Part shown: positions 28,362 through 40,712 of the stretch, piece after piece
How positions within the stretch are numbered: the stretch's first letter is position 1
How the letters are laid out: the number at the start of each line of letters is the position of its first letter
Assembly (NCBI GenBank): GCA_026413225.1
Contig: CM048557.1
Location: forward strand, 18,082,871 to 18,146,870
Direction of reading: 5' to 3'
DNA from: Otis tarda
Lineage: Eukaryota > Chordata > Aves > Otidiformes > Otididae
DNA length: 64,000 nt
Translations under genes and position numbers: made by a program
Notes under the pieces: generated by a model
Seen by the model: only the letters and a program-made list of their open reading frames with translations
What the model was told of the DNA's origin: nothing
Database searches by the model: none

Positions 28362-28403
28362 TTTTATGTGTGTATGTGTACGTATATATGTACATGTATA
28401 TAA
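28362..28403 (+). repeat. Alternating purine-pyrimidine tract (TG/TA-rich)
   Basis: An imperfect TGTGTATGTGTACGTATATATGTA-type stretch continues as TG and TA dinucleotides for about 40 nt. It is a microsatellite remnant that could adopt non-B DNA. Confidence 0.7.
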
Positions 28404-31400
28404 AATTAATAATGAAAAGGTAAGACAGCACTTCATGGCAATGGCTTATCATCCTTAACTTGCCCTACCCGCCTCCTCTGCTTTTTTTTTTTTTCTTCCT
28501 TTTAAAGTACTGAGATGGGATTGGTAAAAACACCCTTCTACTCCCTCACTTCTCTGCTTCCTCAGATGTCAGTGTTTAACTAATTTAGGACTGGTTTTAT
28601 CTCTCATGATTGTTCTAAGTAAGGTCACTTCAAGGCAAAAGTATAATGTTTGCTAGTCTTGGATTGACATATTTTATAAGAAAAAGCCTTTATTACATGA
28701 ATATATCACAGCATAATTGACTGTTTCATGTTAGGGGGGGAGAGTAATATCCTGAGGCAGCACTTTAATCAGAAAGATCATAGGAGCTGCCCATCAGCTC
28801 TGCTCTTCCATGCAAGTGTCCTCAAATGACAAAATAATCCCTTTTCTTGGGATAATGCTTTTCATTTCTGCAGAATCTTTTCTTCCAGAGTAAAGGATAG
28901 ACTGTGAAGTTGAGGTGAGGCCAGGACTTGTCAATTATTAATGCTTGAAGGAAGGAGCCCCAAGGTGGTGGTGGTGTATGGTGAAAGCAGTATTTGCATT
29001 CCCATTGAGCTTATGAACGTGCTTTTGTCTCTGATGTACTTCCTGTCTTTGGTTTGGAACTTTTTTCTCTGGGTGTATAAGCAGGTCCTCTTCTATCAAG
29101 ATTTATCTCTATTTAAAGAGACGGCTGTAATGCAGTTTGTCCTGGCATCTATGAGTCCCTGGATGCCAATGAAAAGGAATGGGGAGATTTTCTGACTTAT
29201 TTTTGAAGTCTTGTCTCTGAGGCTCTCATAAGTGATGATGGATATACTTGGAACAAAGAAGTAAAGAGCAGGCTCTGCTGAAAGCTATCCTGTGGGCCTT
29301 TTGGGGATGCTTATGTCTGTATTTAAGCTTGATGCTTGGGCTTTTCCTTCCATCTATCTTCTCGCTGGTCTTATGTCTTGCAAGCCTTCATGGCAGTGGG
29401 AATAACAGATGATTGTTTTAAGTAGGAGCAAAGATCTGTTGTGCTGACTACCTTGTCTCTGACAGTGGCCAGTAGCGGCTACGTAAGGAAGCGTGTAAGC
29501 TTAAAGCAAGTGTGTGGTAGTAATACAGTGGAACACTTGCATTTTATGTTTCATGAAAGTCTCTAAGTGTAGTCTTGGTCCAGAACTGACCAGGTAGGGA
29601 AGAAAATGCAATTTTTTTTCTGATTAAAATGACTTACTCAGCTTGGGGACGTCAGCCTGTTTGTCCAGATTAAGGTCCTATATGGAAGCTGGATGTCCTA
29701 AACCAGCTCCAAAGCTGCCCCTGCTATGTGCTGCATCCTGGTAAAAGACAGCAAAGTCCCTGTTGGTGTGCAGAGCCTGAGACTTCCCACTGTATGGGGC
29801 TTCCAGCATGGATGTGAGGAGGAGGACGGAGATGATGTGTAGGATAACATGTTATCCCTCAGATGAGTGGGCTGCTGTGCACCTATCATTGTGCCATCCA
29901 CAGGGAGCGTTCCATTGCTTTGTTTATTGAGCTGCTGTTTTTAAAATTAAAAACAGCCAAAGGTTTCATAAAATATTAAGAGGCTGTGCTTTAGTGTCTC
30001 TCATCAGATTAAGTATGTCACTTTGTGTGTCCTTAGGGTGATGAAGCCAATCAGCTTGGTCATTCTCTCACTTTAAGGATGCATTAAGGTGACATGCTTC
30101 ATCTCACAAGGGATGCTGAAGCTATCACACTGCAGAACTGGTAGCTGTAGGGGTCCTGCACTTTAACTGTGGATTCTCAAATGAAATTTTGCAGAAGCAA
30201 TACAGTTTGCTTTGTATGAGTGAATTCCTTTTTGTTAGAGAAGTGCTTATTGAAAAAAAAAATTGAGGTAATGCAGTGGTAGACACATGCACAGTGACTG
30301 CTCTGCAGGAAAGAAAGAAATTACAGCATGTTTTGTAGGAAAGACCAAGAACTGTTATGTTTCAGTGGGTAAAGGGGGAGAAGCTTCTACATTCCTCAAA
30401 CATTCTTTATGAATATGGATTTTGCAGCTATTTTGCTTGCAGGTGATTTTTTTTTTTTTAATTCAAGAGCCAGTTCCAGCATTTTAATCACAACACAGTG
30501 GCACTGGAGTAGCAAAGGGTTGGGAAACTGTGGGGCATAGTAGTCCCAGAACTAGAAAGCTGAGGGAGGGTCTCCAGCTTGCTGCAGAGAAGCCCTGAGG
30601 CCTGCATGCTGGTGAGAGCATGTTGGAGCTGGGACCAAGCTGTGGAGAGCTAGCTTTCACTGAGCTTTCCATCATCTCTTGCCTCTGCCCAGTAGTTCTG
30701 GCGCTCTTCAGCCTGTGTATAGTACTTGGGAATGCTACAACATCCCAGATTAAGTAGTCATGAAGTTTTAATAAACTTGAGATACAAGACCAACTTGACT
30801 TCTGAATGCCCTGATTGTTTTTGGTTGTGTTGCCTCTTTAAACTCAGTAAGTAACAGCACACGTGGCATGTTACTCTTGCATTCCCGCTGCGCACAGCTA
30901 AATCACACACACGTGCACATCAGGGAGCAGTTATTCAGGAGTCTGTGCTGAAGGGCAGCAGTTCCTTTGTCTGATCTGATCCGCTGCTGCTGCTTTGCTA
31001 GGTGGTGGTGTGAGGGAATAATAAAGTAAAGCCTTCAATCTTATGACCTGATCAGAGAGGGTTGTCTGTAGTGATTGATAAGTCTTCTCGCAACAATAGG
31101 CTGCTTGAGCTGTGCCCAGGGACTGATGGGTTTTGTTGGGCTTTTGTATTCATCTTTGGCCTAAGTAAAACGAACAGTGAGATCAAGGTTGCAGTTTTGT
31201 TTGCAGCTTGCCTTCAAATCCCTGTCTGATCTAAAATGATACTTAACTATATATACATCTGCTCTCCCCAAAGCGATTTGGAGAGCACTTTTCCCATCTC
31301 CTTTAGAATACGCTGAGTATTTTGAGGACCTCCAAGTTATTTTGATTCCTTAAACTGACTCTGTCCGAAGTAGGCATAAAACAAGCGTATCTTTCCACCT

Positions 31401-33213
31401 TTCACCCTTGCACCCACGTGCATGAGTGGCATGCGGAGCAAATGGACGTGGATTCTCCTCCCTGGGATGTCCTCCCAGCCAGGGCTTTTTCTCACAGGCC
31501 TCTTGTATGACCTTGTCAAGCTGCTTCACATCTTTTCTTGATTTATGACATTTGGCATTCTCAGTAGAGAAGCTAAAAAGCTTAATATTAAGAAAGTGCT
31601 TGTATTTTGTGAAATATAGCTTTTTCTGTTTGTATTGAGAAACCACTGAAGAAGAATGTGTGCACATATTCTGCTTAGCTCTGTAATAGCTGAATTGTAC
31701 GGTGGTTTATCTGTATTGTGGGTGAACGTTAGCCATGTGCAGCATTACACAAAGGACACCACCTGTCTGCATCTGGGCTAGAGGTGTATTTGGATGTATT
31801 TGCGCATCTGCAAAGGAGATGTGTTTTTCTGCTTCTCTGTTGAGCTACATCCCCAGTGTGTGGGGTCAGTTTAAAGCAGAGATGCTCTATCTGCTTAAAA
31901 TGCATGCTGAACAAATACACTTTCCCTTCTGTCCTGCAGAACAAAGCTGTATGTGCGTGAAAGAATGACTTTCCTCCCTAGCACATGTGCAGCAACTCTA
32001 TGGATTGAGGAAGGGTTTGTGGAGCACAGAAGAGCTGTTACTGCTGTAGAGAAGTGCCAGTTACGTGCCCCCTTTCAAGCATTCCCATTTTCAGGCACAG
32101 TGGTGGTGGGCTGGGGCTGTGCTGCAGTGGCTCTGCCTGGGCTGCTACTGCTGCTTAGGCATTCTGCCTTTGTCAGAGTGAATCAGGATATCTGGAGTAA
32201 AGGGACCGTGGGATGACTAGGACTTTTCTGTCACACAGACAAGAAAATTTCTTACTTGGAGAATGGATAATAGAATGCCTTTATACCAGAAAGCAAGAAC
32301 TGTCTAGGAGATCCTGCTCCTCTGCTAGAGATGAGGACACAGAGAGCTATGCTCAGAAGTAGAAGTGATTTCTTCATCTAGCTACAGTGGTAGGCGTGAG
32401 AAGCATTTGTTTTCTGAATGTTGTCTGTGATCTCTTACTGTTCTATTGGAATTTTATGTTTCTTTGCTCTGTCTGTCAGTAAATGACCATTTCACTTTGG
32501 TAATGCCCTGCTGTTTGAATTATGGTTAGGGCCAGTTTATTGTGGACCTGTTTAGCATCAGTTTTGTTGCTTGCCTGCATTCCCGCTTTGTTGCGGGATT
32601 GTCATTGCAGTGCCTTTTGGGTGTCCTCTCTGCTGTCGACTGGACTGACTCCTAGGGCTTGAAAAGCTGTTTGGGGATTCCTCTGGGAGCCTAAGGGAGT
32701 TATTGGAAATGAGTCAAATTCTCATAAGTTCCTGAGGAAGCTGTCATAAGCCTTGTGGCTCCTGGGTTATTGCCAAGCCCTTTATTCGTGGGACCCATGA
32801 TGAGCCATTGCTAGACAATAACGGTTTCAGGTTCCTTTGTACTGTATTATGAAAGGAGAATCAATTCTCAGCCATTGTTTTGGCCAATGTAAGAACACAC
32901 AAGATTCTCGATATAAAAGTTTTTATAGTTTCAATAAGCCCTGTTTTCTGACTTTTTTTTTTTCCCCTTAGGATTCTTTCTCATGCACCCAGTTTACCTG
33001 TTGCAGGTTCAGTCCTAGCAGTGATTCATCCGAAGTCAAACTGCTTTTGCGCCCCATGGCTTTTCGCAACTGGAAGCCTCATTTACCATGCAAAGTACTG
33101 ATCCTGATGGCAAGTGCTGCTGTGGATGAGCCAACTATCCTTTACTGCTGCCTAAGTTATTTGTTATGATGAGGAGAATGGTTTTGCTGACCCCTCCTCA
33201 TGGTATTTCCTCA

Positions 33214-33241
33214 GCGTATGTATAACTGTATACGCATACGC
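33214..33241. other. Short inverted repeat GCGTATG/CATACGC
   Basis: A 7-bp arm at 33214-33220 pairs with 33235-33241 around a 14-nt TA-rich centre that itself contains GTATAC. It adjoins a CACACACA run. Probably a decayed microsatellite; no function is implied. Confidence 0.5.
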
Positions 33242-36200
33242 ACACACAGAGTGTATGTATCAACCCTGCCTTTGTCTGTTGGTGACTAGTTCAGTTAGGC
33301 AGGCTTTTGTATAAGTTGCAGAGTTGGCTCTGACCCTGCATGTGCACCTCGCATCCTCAAGGTGTTTGGCAGCTTGTTCCCTTATCTGCCTCTGCAGTGA
33401 AAGAGGTGAAAGTCGGAACTAGCTTATTTGCCTCATCTTTTCTGCTGCTGCCTCATGGCTTTGTCCTCCTTCATGGTGAATAGTGTTTGGTACAATCACA
33501 TTTTGAATCACTAGTGATGAACTTTTCATTTCCTGTGGAAGGTGGTACTCCACCCAAACAGCTTTCATTCTGTTGATATCTGTCTTGGTGCAGTCGTCTT
33601 CTGTTTTTAGTTTAGTCCAATTGCCCGACACTAACCACTTAGTAAAAAATGGGTCGATTAAAAAGTTACCCGGACTAGTACTGAAATGTCAAGAATGTGC
33701 ATTCGAAGTAATTTCAAATACTTACATATAAAATTAAATGTGTTGGTCCATTGAAATTTTGATACATCTCTCTGTTCAGGGCTGAGCTGGGATGCAAACC
33801 AAACCATGTGAGATCCCTGGAGGGAAAAGTGCAATGCAAATTGGAGGTAGAAAAGTCAGTCTGAGCTTTGGTTTGGCTTTGTCTTTGCAGTCTCTGAATG
33901 TGTGCCAGCTATGGATGAACAGCAGCAGGACAAATATTTAGGTGCTGCTGTACAGCCTATGGAAGCTTTTATTCAGTGGCATGCATTACAGATTTCATAA
34001 CAGATCTGAAAAACTGTGTTTCCGTCAGAACCCACACGACTTAATTTCAGCACAATGTTCTGCCAGCCCTGAAACGTGTCTGCATTTGCTCGCGAAGAGC
34101 TTGCTTGGATGCAGGGCTTGGTTCCCTCTATTTCTCTCTTTTCTTGGCTTGCCTTCTGCAGATATAGTAATAGTAATAATAAAAACTCCCAGAAAAATCC
34201 TCTTCAAAATGTTGCTATTGCACTTGATATATGAATGATTTTAGCAGTCATTTAAATTGTTTGTGTTTGGTGGAGTTGTTGTTGTTTGGGGTTTTTTTTT
34301 TTGTTTTTAAATTTGGAACTTCTTGTTTTGATTTGAAGTATTTGAAGATTTACATATGGTGGCACTACAGCAGAGCTAAGCATTTGGTCAGCTACAGGGA
34401 TATCGGCTAACGAGTCAGGTGGTGTGTTTCCAAGCCACAGTTTGGAAGAGCTGGGGTGTAAGGGACTGAGTGAAAGCTGGAAGTATTGGGGGAAAAGAAG
34501 CCTTTCTGAAATCTGATACACCAAGCTGCCTTAGCATTTATTGAGTCTTGAAGGGTCAGAGTTGGCAGAACAAATCTGAGGGACTGGGGAGGGAAGAAGT
34601 CACAGAGGATGCAAAAAGCCAGGCTGGTATTTAGCACCTGCGAGTTTAAGTGCACGTGTGTGTGCAGACGATGAGAGCAGTGTGACTTCTAGTAGCTTCT
34701 AATTTAGTGTGGAACAGTTTGCATCACCACAGATGCACAGAAAACTGCTGCTCACTAGTCTGCCCTTGACATTTAGTAGCTCTCTATGAGCCTTAATGTC
34801 AGCAAGAATCACTGGAGTGTGATGGATCCAGTACTGTTTGCCCAGCACTCAGCCTGCAGCTTGTGGCATGGACTGGCCTGGGTGGAACAAAGTGGAGATG
34901 ATGTCAACAGGGTGGGAAACTCCTCTTATGACTTTATAGGGCAGACTGCTGTGGAAATATGAGGGAATGGGGAGTGGAAAGTCACGAAGGAAGTCAAAAC
35001 AGGGTTTTACTTTGATGTAGCAGCACATGGATGATGGAGATTGAAGGCTGAAGATTCTGACTGTAGATGCTTCAGTTTCTCTTCAGAAGCCAAAGGTCTC
35101 TCTGGAAAGGTTTCCTTCTAAGACAGAGTGTGTGTAATGTGCAGCCTGTGTTTGACTGTATAATGTACGCATGTAAAATCAGCTTTCACAGTGTCCTGCT
35201 GCTGCAGAGTGGATCAGACTGGCTCTCCTTCTCTGCTTATGCCAATGAAAATAAATTGCCCCATCATAACTTGTGAGGAAAGCAGCATTCTGTAATCCTG
35301 TGTATAAGGCCACTGGCCAACAGCGTTGAAAACAAAGCCAGCCCTTCCTGTGGTGTTGGATGCTGCAACATTGGATAGTTGGATAACTTTCTTACTCATG
35401 GCTGCTGAAAGGGGCTTTTCTCTGAACTGTGGACAGTGTGTGTTTTTCCTGCCCCTTTCCTCTCCCCCGTCCCACGGTTACTTAGGACAGCCCTGTTGCT
35501 TCTGTCAAGGAAGGTGCTGTTTTCTTTTGCAGCTCACAGAACAGGAGAAGAGGCATTGCACATATGGTGTTTTTTTTCCAGACACTTTTTACACCCCTCC
35601 CATTTCATTTCAGATCTGTTTTCTCTTTTTAAAAGCTTCACAGAGCGAAAGATGAGGCTCTAATGACGCAGAAGGAGGGAGGGAGAAGGAGCCTTCCCTT
35701 TTAATTTTTTTGCTGCAATATGTGTCACTGATGAACATGGTGTGAGTGTCAGTGTCTCTGTATGCACAGTGGTGTGGAGCTAGTGCCTCAAATTTGAGTC
35801 ATATTGGGGGACAGCTGAAAGAGGATTGCATGGGCAGGGCTGAAGGAGAGGGGCAAATACTCTACTGGAGCTCTGAGCAGCTAGGAGAAGGGGGCTGCAG
35901 CTGACCTAGCTCTGTCCCCTACCTGTCTTGTCTTTTCTTATTCTATTTATTTTTTTTGCTGATTCTAATAGTAGAGCATAAGAGCAGATGTAGAGTGTGA
36001 TTTAAGGGGGCTAGCAGGATTCTGAATGCTCCTCTGAGCTTGCAAGAAGACCTAAAGCCTTCCAAGCTTGTTTATGCTCTCTCTCATTTCACACTGGTCA
36101 CGTGCTGTCCTCGGTGATCAGCCTTGCCTGCTCCGTTTTCTCAGGTTTATACAGCTGCTCTGTCTGAGAGTTTTCCTGCAATGCTCAGGATGCTTCCGTC

Positions 36201-36384
36201 ACTTCCTCTCCATGTTCAGTGTGTGTATTAGGATCGGGACATGAAATCTCCATACTGTTTTCTTTGTCATCAGTATGCCATGATCAACTTGCATTCTGAG
36301 AATGCCTGCTGGTTTTCGGTAATGTTCACCTGTAGGTCAAACCTCTGCTGAAAGAGAGCTTATTTCATGGGATGTGAGAAGCGG

Positions 36385-36445
36385 GGCAGAAAGTGAGGTG
36401 CCCAGCAAGTCAGTGAAGGGAGCTATGGCTTGAGTCCAGGCTGTG
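36385..36445 (+). repeat. Possible ancient L3/MIR-like repeat remnant
   Basis: The string TGCCCAGCAAGTCAGTGA, followed by GGGAGCTATGGCTTGAGTCCAGG, resembles the L3/MIR-type core (CACACAGCAAGTCAGTGGCAGAGCTGGGA...CCAGG) with several substitutions. The match is degenerate and the boundaries are uncertain. Confidence 0.35.
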
Positions 36446-38383
36446 CTGCCGTATTGCGGCCACTTGGCTAGCCTGTTTCCTGTTTGATGCTTTTGTTGTT
36501 TTCCCTGAGCATCCGAGTTGATACTTGGTTGAACACAAGTGAGTCACAATAGTGTTTCTGGATTACTGGTGCTGCTGCATTTCTAAGATTTTTGGCAGGG
36601 AATGAAACTAAAGAACAGTCTGTTATGGTAGAACGATCATGGTAAGGTCACCCATTCATGCACTTCACCTCTTACTTTTGCTTGATGTTTGTCCCTTGCT
36701 GCAATATAGTTGCTGTTTCCAAAAAGCAGTTTCCTTAGAAAAATGACAGTTAAATTCTAGAAAAAAATAGGCTTGTCTTTGCTGGAACTTGGCGGAAGGT
36801 TGCATTTGTCTTTTTGCATGTGGTATGAGTTGAAAACAAAGTTTGCCCTGCTGTTTTCCAGAGGGAGCCACAAAGAAGCTTAAAATATGCATTCCTGTTT
36901 CTCTCTGGAGATTACTGTGCTTTCACTATTTTACTTTCATATGAATTGAGCATTGCTATTCAGATTTAACAGTAGTGCGGCCCAAGTAAGGGAGCATAAT
37001 ATTAATCCTGTTTAGTTGGCCCTATGTAATCTTGCTGTTCCTAGTACACTTTGGCTTGCATTCATGCCTCTAAATTGATGGGTCTAAAATAAGTGGAGAG
37101 ATGCTTATGTCTAGATGATGAGTTCCATCTTTGTGGGAAGAGGTGTCTGTCTCTCTCCATTGACCTTAGAGGAGACCATGATGATCTGCCTAACTTGGGT
37201 GTTTCACGAGTGCCTAAAGCTGGGGCAGATGGAGTCAAGCCTAGTGTGGGAGAGCCCATGCAATGCATGGGAGACCCATTGTGCATGCCACCTTTTGCAG
37301 CTTTGCTGCTACTTGGGTTACAGGAAACTCTGCTTATACTTTTGTAGAGCTGGTAAAAGCTTGTTTCAAGTTGGACCTATCTTCCTTCTCTCTTTTTCTA
37401 ATATGGAGTCTGGTCCTATGCTGCTAGTAATGTGAAGGGTGATGCCTTACTTCTGTTTTGCACATGTATCTTGACCAGTTGTTGTGGGTCCTTAAGACTC
37501 CTTTAAGCCAGGAAGTGTAGCTGCTGTTGGCAACTGTAGCAGATCAACAAGGAGCATTTAACTGCCACTTGACCTTCAGCGTGGTACAATGCTTGCCCCA
37601 TCTCAGACAGCAGGTAATGCTTAACGAAACTCAGCCAGAGACCTCAAATAAGGCAGACCCTTGCTTGCAGGGACTTCCTCGGGCATGGCAGAGCACAGGG
37701 AGGGCCAGAGGATGTCGGTAACGTCTACAGACGCAAGAGAAAGCTTGGCGTGCAACCTGGCTGATTCCTCCTTTCTCTGAAGTTCTTTGCCACTTGTCAC
37801 TGATTCAGAACCAGCTCTCTCTCCTAAACCTCCCTGTCCATTCGCACCCCCAGTCTGAGAGCTGAAGGTGAGCAGAAAAGCATCATGTCAATCTGAGATT
37901 GTACTAAATAAATGGAGAGTGCTCTCCCTAACCTCGCCGTGAATTTATATGTGCTTGTGATGTCCGATTCAGCCACTGGGTGTCTCTGGGCTGGGCAGAG
38001 CTCCAGGCAACATCTGGTCCCTGGAAAGCTGGCACTCCGGTTGTGCTGCTTCGAGGCAGCAGTTCGTCGCTGCAGTTTTGTTCTTATTTTGAAGGGTGTT
38101 GTGTTCCCTTCTTGGCTGGCCCCTCAGAATGTGGCTTCCCCACTGTTGAAAATGGAGTGGGATGGCACGGCATGGTAAGGCAGCACTGTGTGTTGTAAAC
38201 AGTCCCTGTCTTGTCCTGTTCAAAGGGAGGCGAATTCCCCAGCCTGGTTTTGCTTTATTGCTGTTTCTCAACACCGCAGCTCTCATTGCAGTGAGCTGTG
38301 CAGAAGGTCTAAGGCAGGAGAAACTTAGCACACCAGCTTTGCTACCCTTCCCTAACTGATTTGCTTTTTTCTTTTTCCCTTAG

Positions 38384-38558
38384 CTGTGACAAGCTTACTC
38401 TTGCGTGCACGCTGAAGTAGGCAATTAATCTGTCTCTCAACAGGGCTCTGCTAGCCACAGTATTTTCTTCAATTCCATCGAAAGACTTACTTTTTCATTA
38501 TGATGCTGGAAGGGTAAAAGGAAGCCTATTCTCTACTTTAAAAAAGCTGTGATAGAAG
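38384..38558 (+). other. Candidate internal non-coding exon in the plus-strand transcription unit
   Basis: A strong acceptor (TTTTTTCTTTTTCCCTTAG ending at 38383) is followed 175 bp later by a strong donor (GATAGAAG then GTAAGG at 38559). A weaker donor (GTAAAAG) sits at 38514. The enclosed segment has stops in the frames inspected and keeps a few CpGs, which would suit a 5' UTR exon of the presumed TSPAN4 gene or a cryptic or lncRNA exon. The splice sites are seen directly; use in a transcript is inference. Confidence 0.35.
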
Positions 38559-40647
38559 GTAAGGCTTTCATTAAACATGCCTCGCTGAATTTATACACTT
38601 AAGTATTTGAACTGTGGCTGCTATCTTTTGAAAGAGAGGGAAAGAATACAGCTGTTACAGTCAGCATTTTGTGTTTAGATGGTTAATCAGTAGTATTTTC
38701 AGTGCCCAATCAGTAGTATAGAAAAATAATTGAATTAATTCCTTCATAGATTTAGGCCAGAAAAAAAATGAAAATATGTATGTCTCTTGCTGTAGGGTAG
38801 TTCTCCCCCGCTTTCCATCTTACAACCATTGAGGAGAGTTGACATCTCAGTGGTTCACAGGTGATGGTATCCATGTTGGAGCTTTTATACTGTTATTAAC
38901 TTACCTGTTGGAAGATGTGCAGTGTAATAGCTGGTGGAAAAAGGTGACTCGTACCAGAAGCTCTTTCCTGCTGACTTGGGTTTGAGTGAATATCTGGTTA
39001 TGCTGAATGGTGTTTTGTCATTACATGGTAAACTTGCCAGCAGCTGGACGTATTGTTTGGTCACATCACTTGCTTGTGTGCTATTTGTCACAGACTTCAG
39101 TGCACCTTTATGGTGCATAAATGGTGAGATAAGATTTTGCTGAACTCAAGCTGGGATTTAACCCTGCCTTATGTGAGGTGGTATTGGTAAGTTTTGGGGA
39201 TGGTCAGGATATAAGTGCTTTGCTGAAGGATGTCTGGTGGAACAAGCTCTGGAACAAACATTAACTGATTTTATAGATTTCAGGCAGTGATTGTAGTAAG
39301 GTGAGTGAAGATGGGTATGTCATGTTCAAGACTGAATAATAGCAGTTACTTTTTTTTTTTTCTGAATTGACTTGATGGCAACACTCAACTACTGCAATGG
39401 ATAGAAAAAGAAACAGTGCAGATCAGCTGCTGCATAGTATCTTGCTATACTGTGCAGCAGAGCATGCTTTACAATTGTGTGGAAGCTGAAAGTTGTCTTG
39501 CATTACAGAGGTAAAATAATCCTGGTCATCTGCTTGGTGGCTTGTGTACAGGGCTTAGACTTGCAACAACATAAACTGGAGCTCTGTTCATAAATTCAGC
39601 ACTTAGCTGTGATGTGTGGGCAAGTGTCATGTTCGTAGCTGGCGCTGCCAAAGATTCGTTACAAACTTAGTTACAAGTTGATAATGCAGAGATGCCCGTA
39701 GTGTTTGGCTTGGGTAAATACCCCAGTTCTGGATACATGGGAGGGATGGTTCTGTCCTTGTCCAGACCATTTGGATATAGGAGGGAGGTTCACAGTCTGT
39801 GGCAGAAGATCAGGAGCTGGGAATCGTGACAATGCTGTCATTTCCATACTATAGAGTCAGAAGAGGATGTCTGACCAAATAAGACAGTGAACCCAGGACT
39901 TTTGGAACAGTTAGGTTTGAAAACCATGAATCTGGCAATTGTATTGCAGTTTGAAAAAGATGTTTTAAAATCTGTCTTGCCTTGGAAACTTTCAATGCTC
40001 AACCACATGCAGGCGATACTATAAGTCACAAGACCTGACATTGGTTTCCATTTATTTCTCCTCTATTTTCAGTCTGTAGAGGTTATTTCACTTGCATGAA
40101 GGCAGAAGCTTACATTTTACTGGCACCAACCCAAGTGGCTATTTGCAGCTGTAATCAAGAAGGAAGGGTTAAGCTGCTGAATTTTCTTGTCGCCACTGGG
40201 TCTCAAAGAAAGGATTGCCTTGGCAGGTGGAAGGTGCAATATAAACCGTTTTGTTTAGATAGTTGAAAATATCACATCATGATAAAGAATGTTTATCACA
40301 ACAACAAAACATTCCTTGTATCACCTGCCAAACCCATGGTAGTGGAGTAGGAGGTGAACTAAACAGGTCTGCGTGGATGTAACACAGATAAATAGCCAAT
40401 AATGCTGAGGGGGTGAAAGAAAGAGGAACTGAGAAGGAGTTTTCAACATACAGAAAAGAAGGATCCTGTATTGTTTATTCTCCTGTAATCTGGGTCCCTA
40501 TTCAGCAAAGTACTGACAAATCCCTATCCAGCTAAGTATTCAGAGGTGCATTTCTAAAGGGTTTCAAGTCTATAAAGGCATGGAGAGCAGCACTTCAAAG
40601 GGCTTTCAAAAATATATGTGTTAACAGATGCCCTCCACCTACAGAGT

Positions 40648-40712
40648 CCATTTCCTCCTAGGCCTTCCTCCATGGCCTCCTAGGCCATTTCCTTGCCTAG
40701 GCCCTGTCTCTC
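40648..40712 (+). repeat. Short CCTAGGCC-based minisatellite
   Basis: Three copies of the palindromic octamer CCTAGGCC or a near copy, each within a CCTCCTAGGCC-like context, occur in about 60 bp. They look like slippage-type duplication of a roughly 25 bp unit with divergence. Confidence 0.55.
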
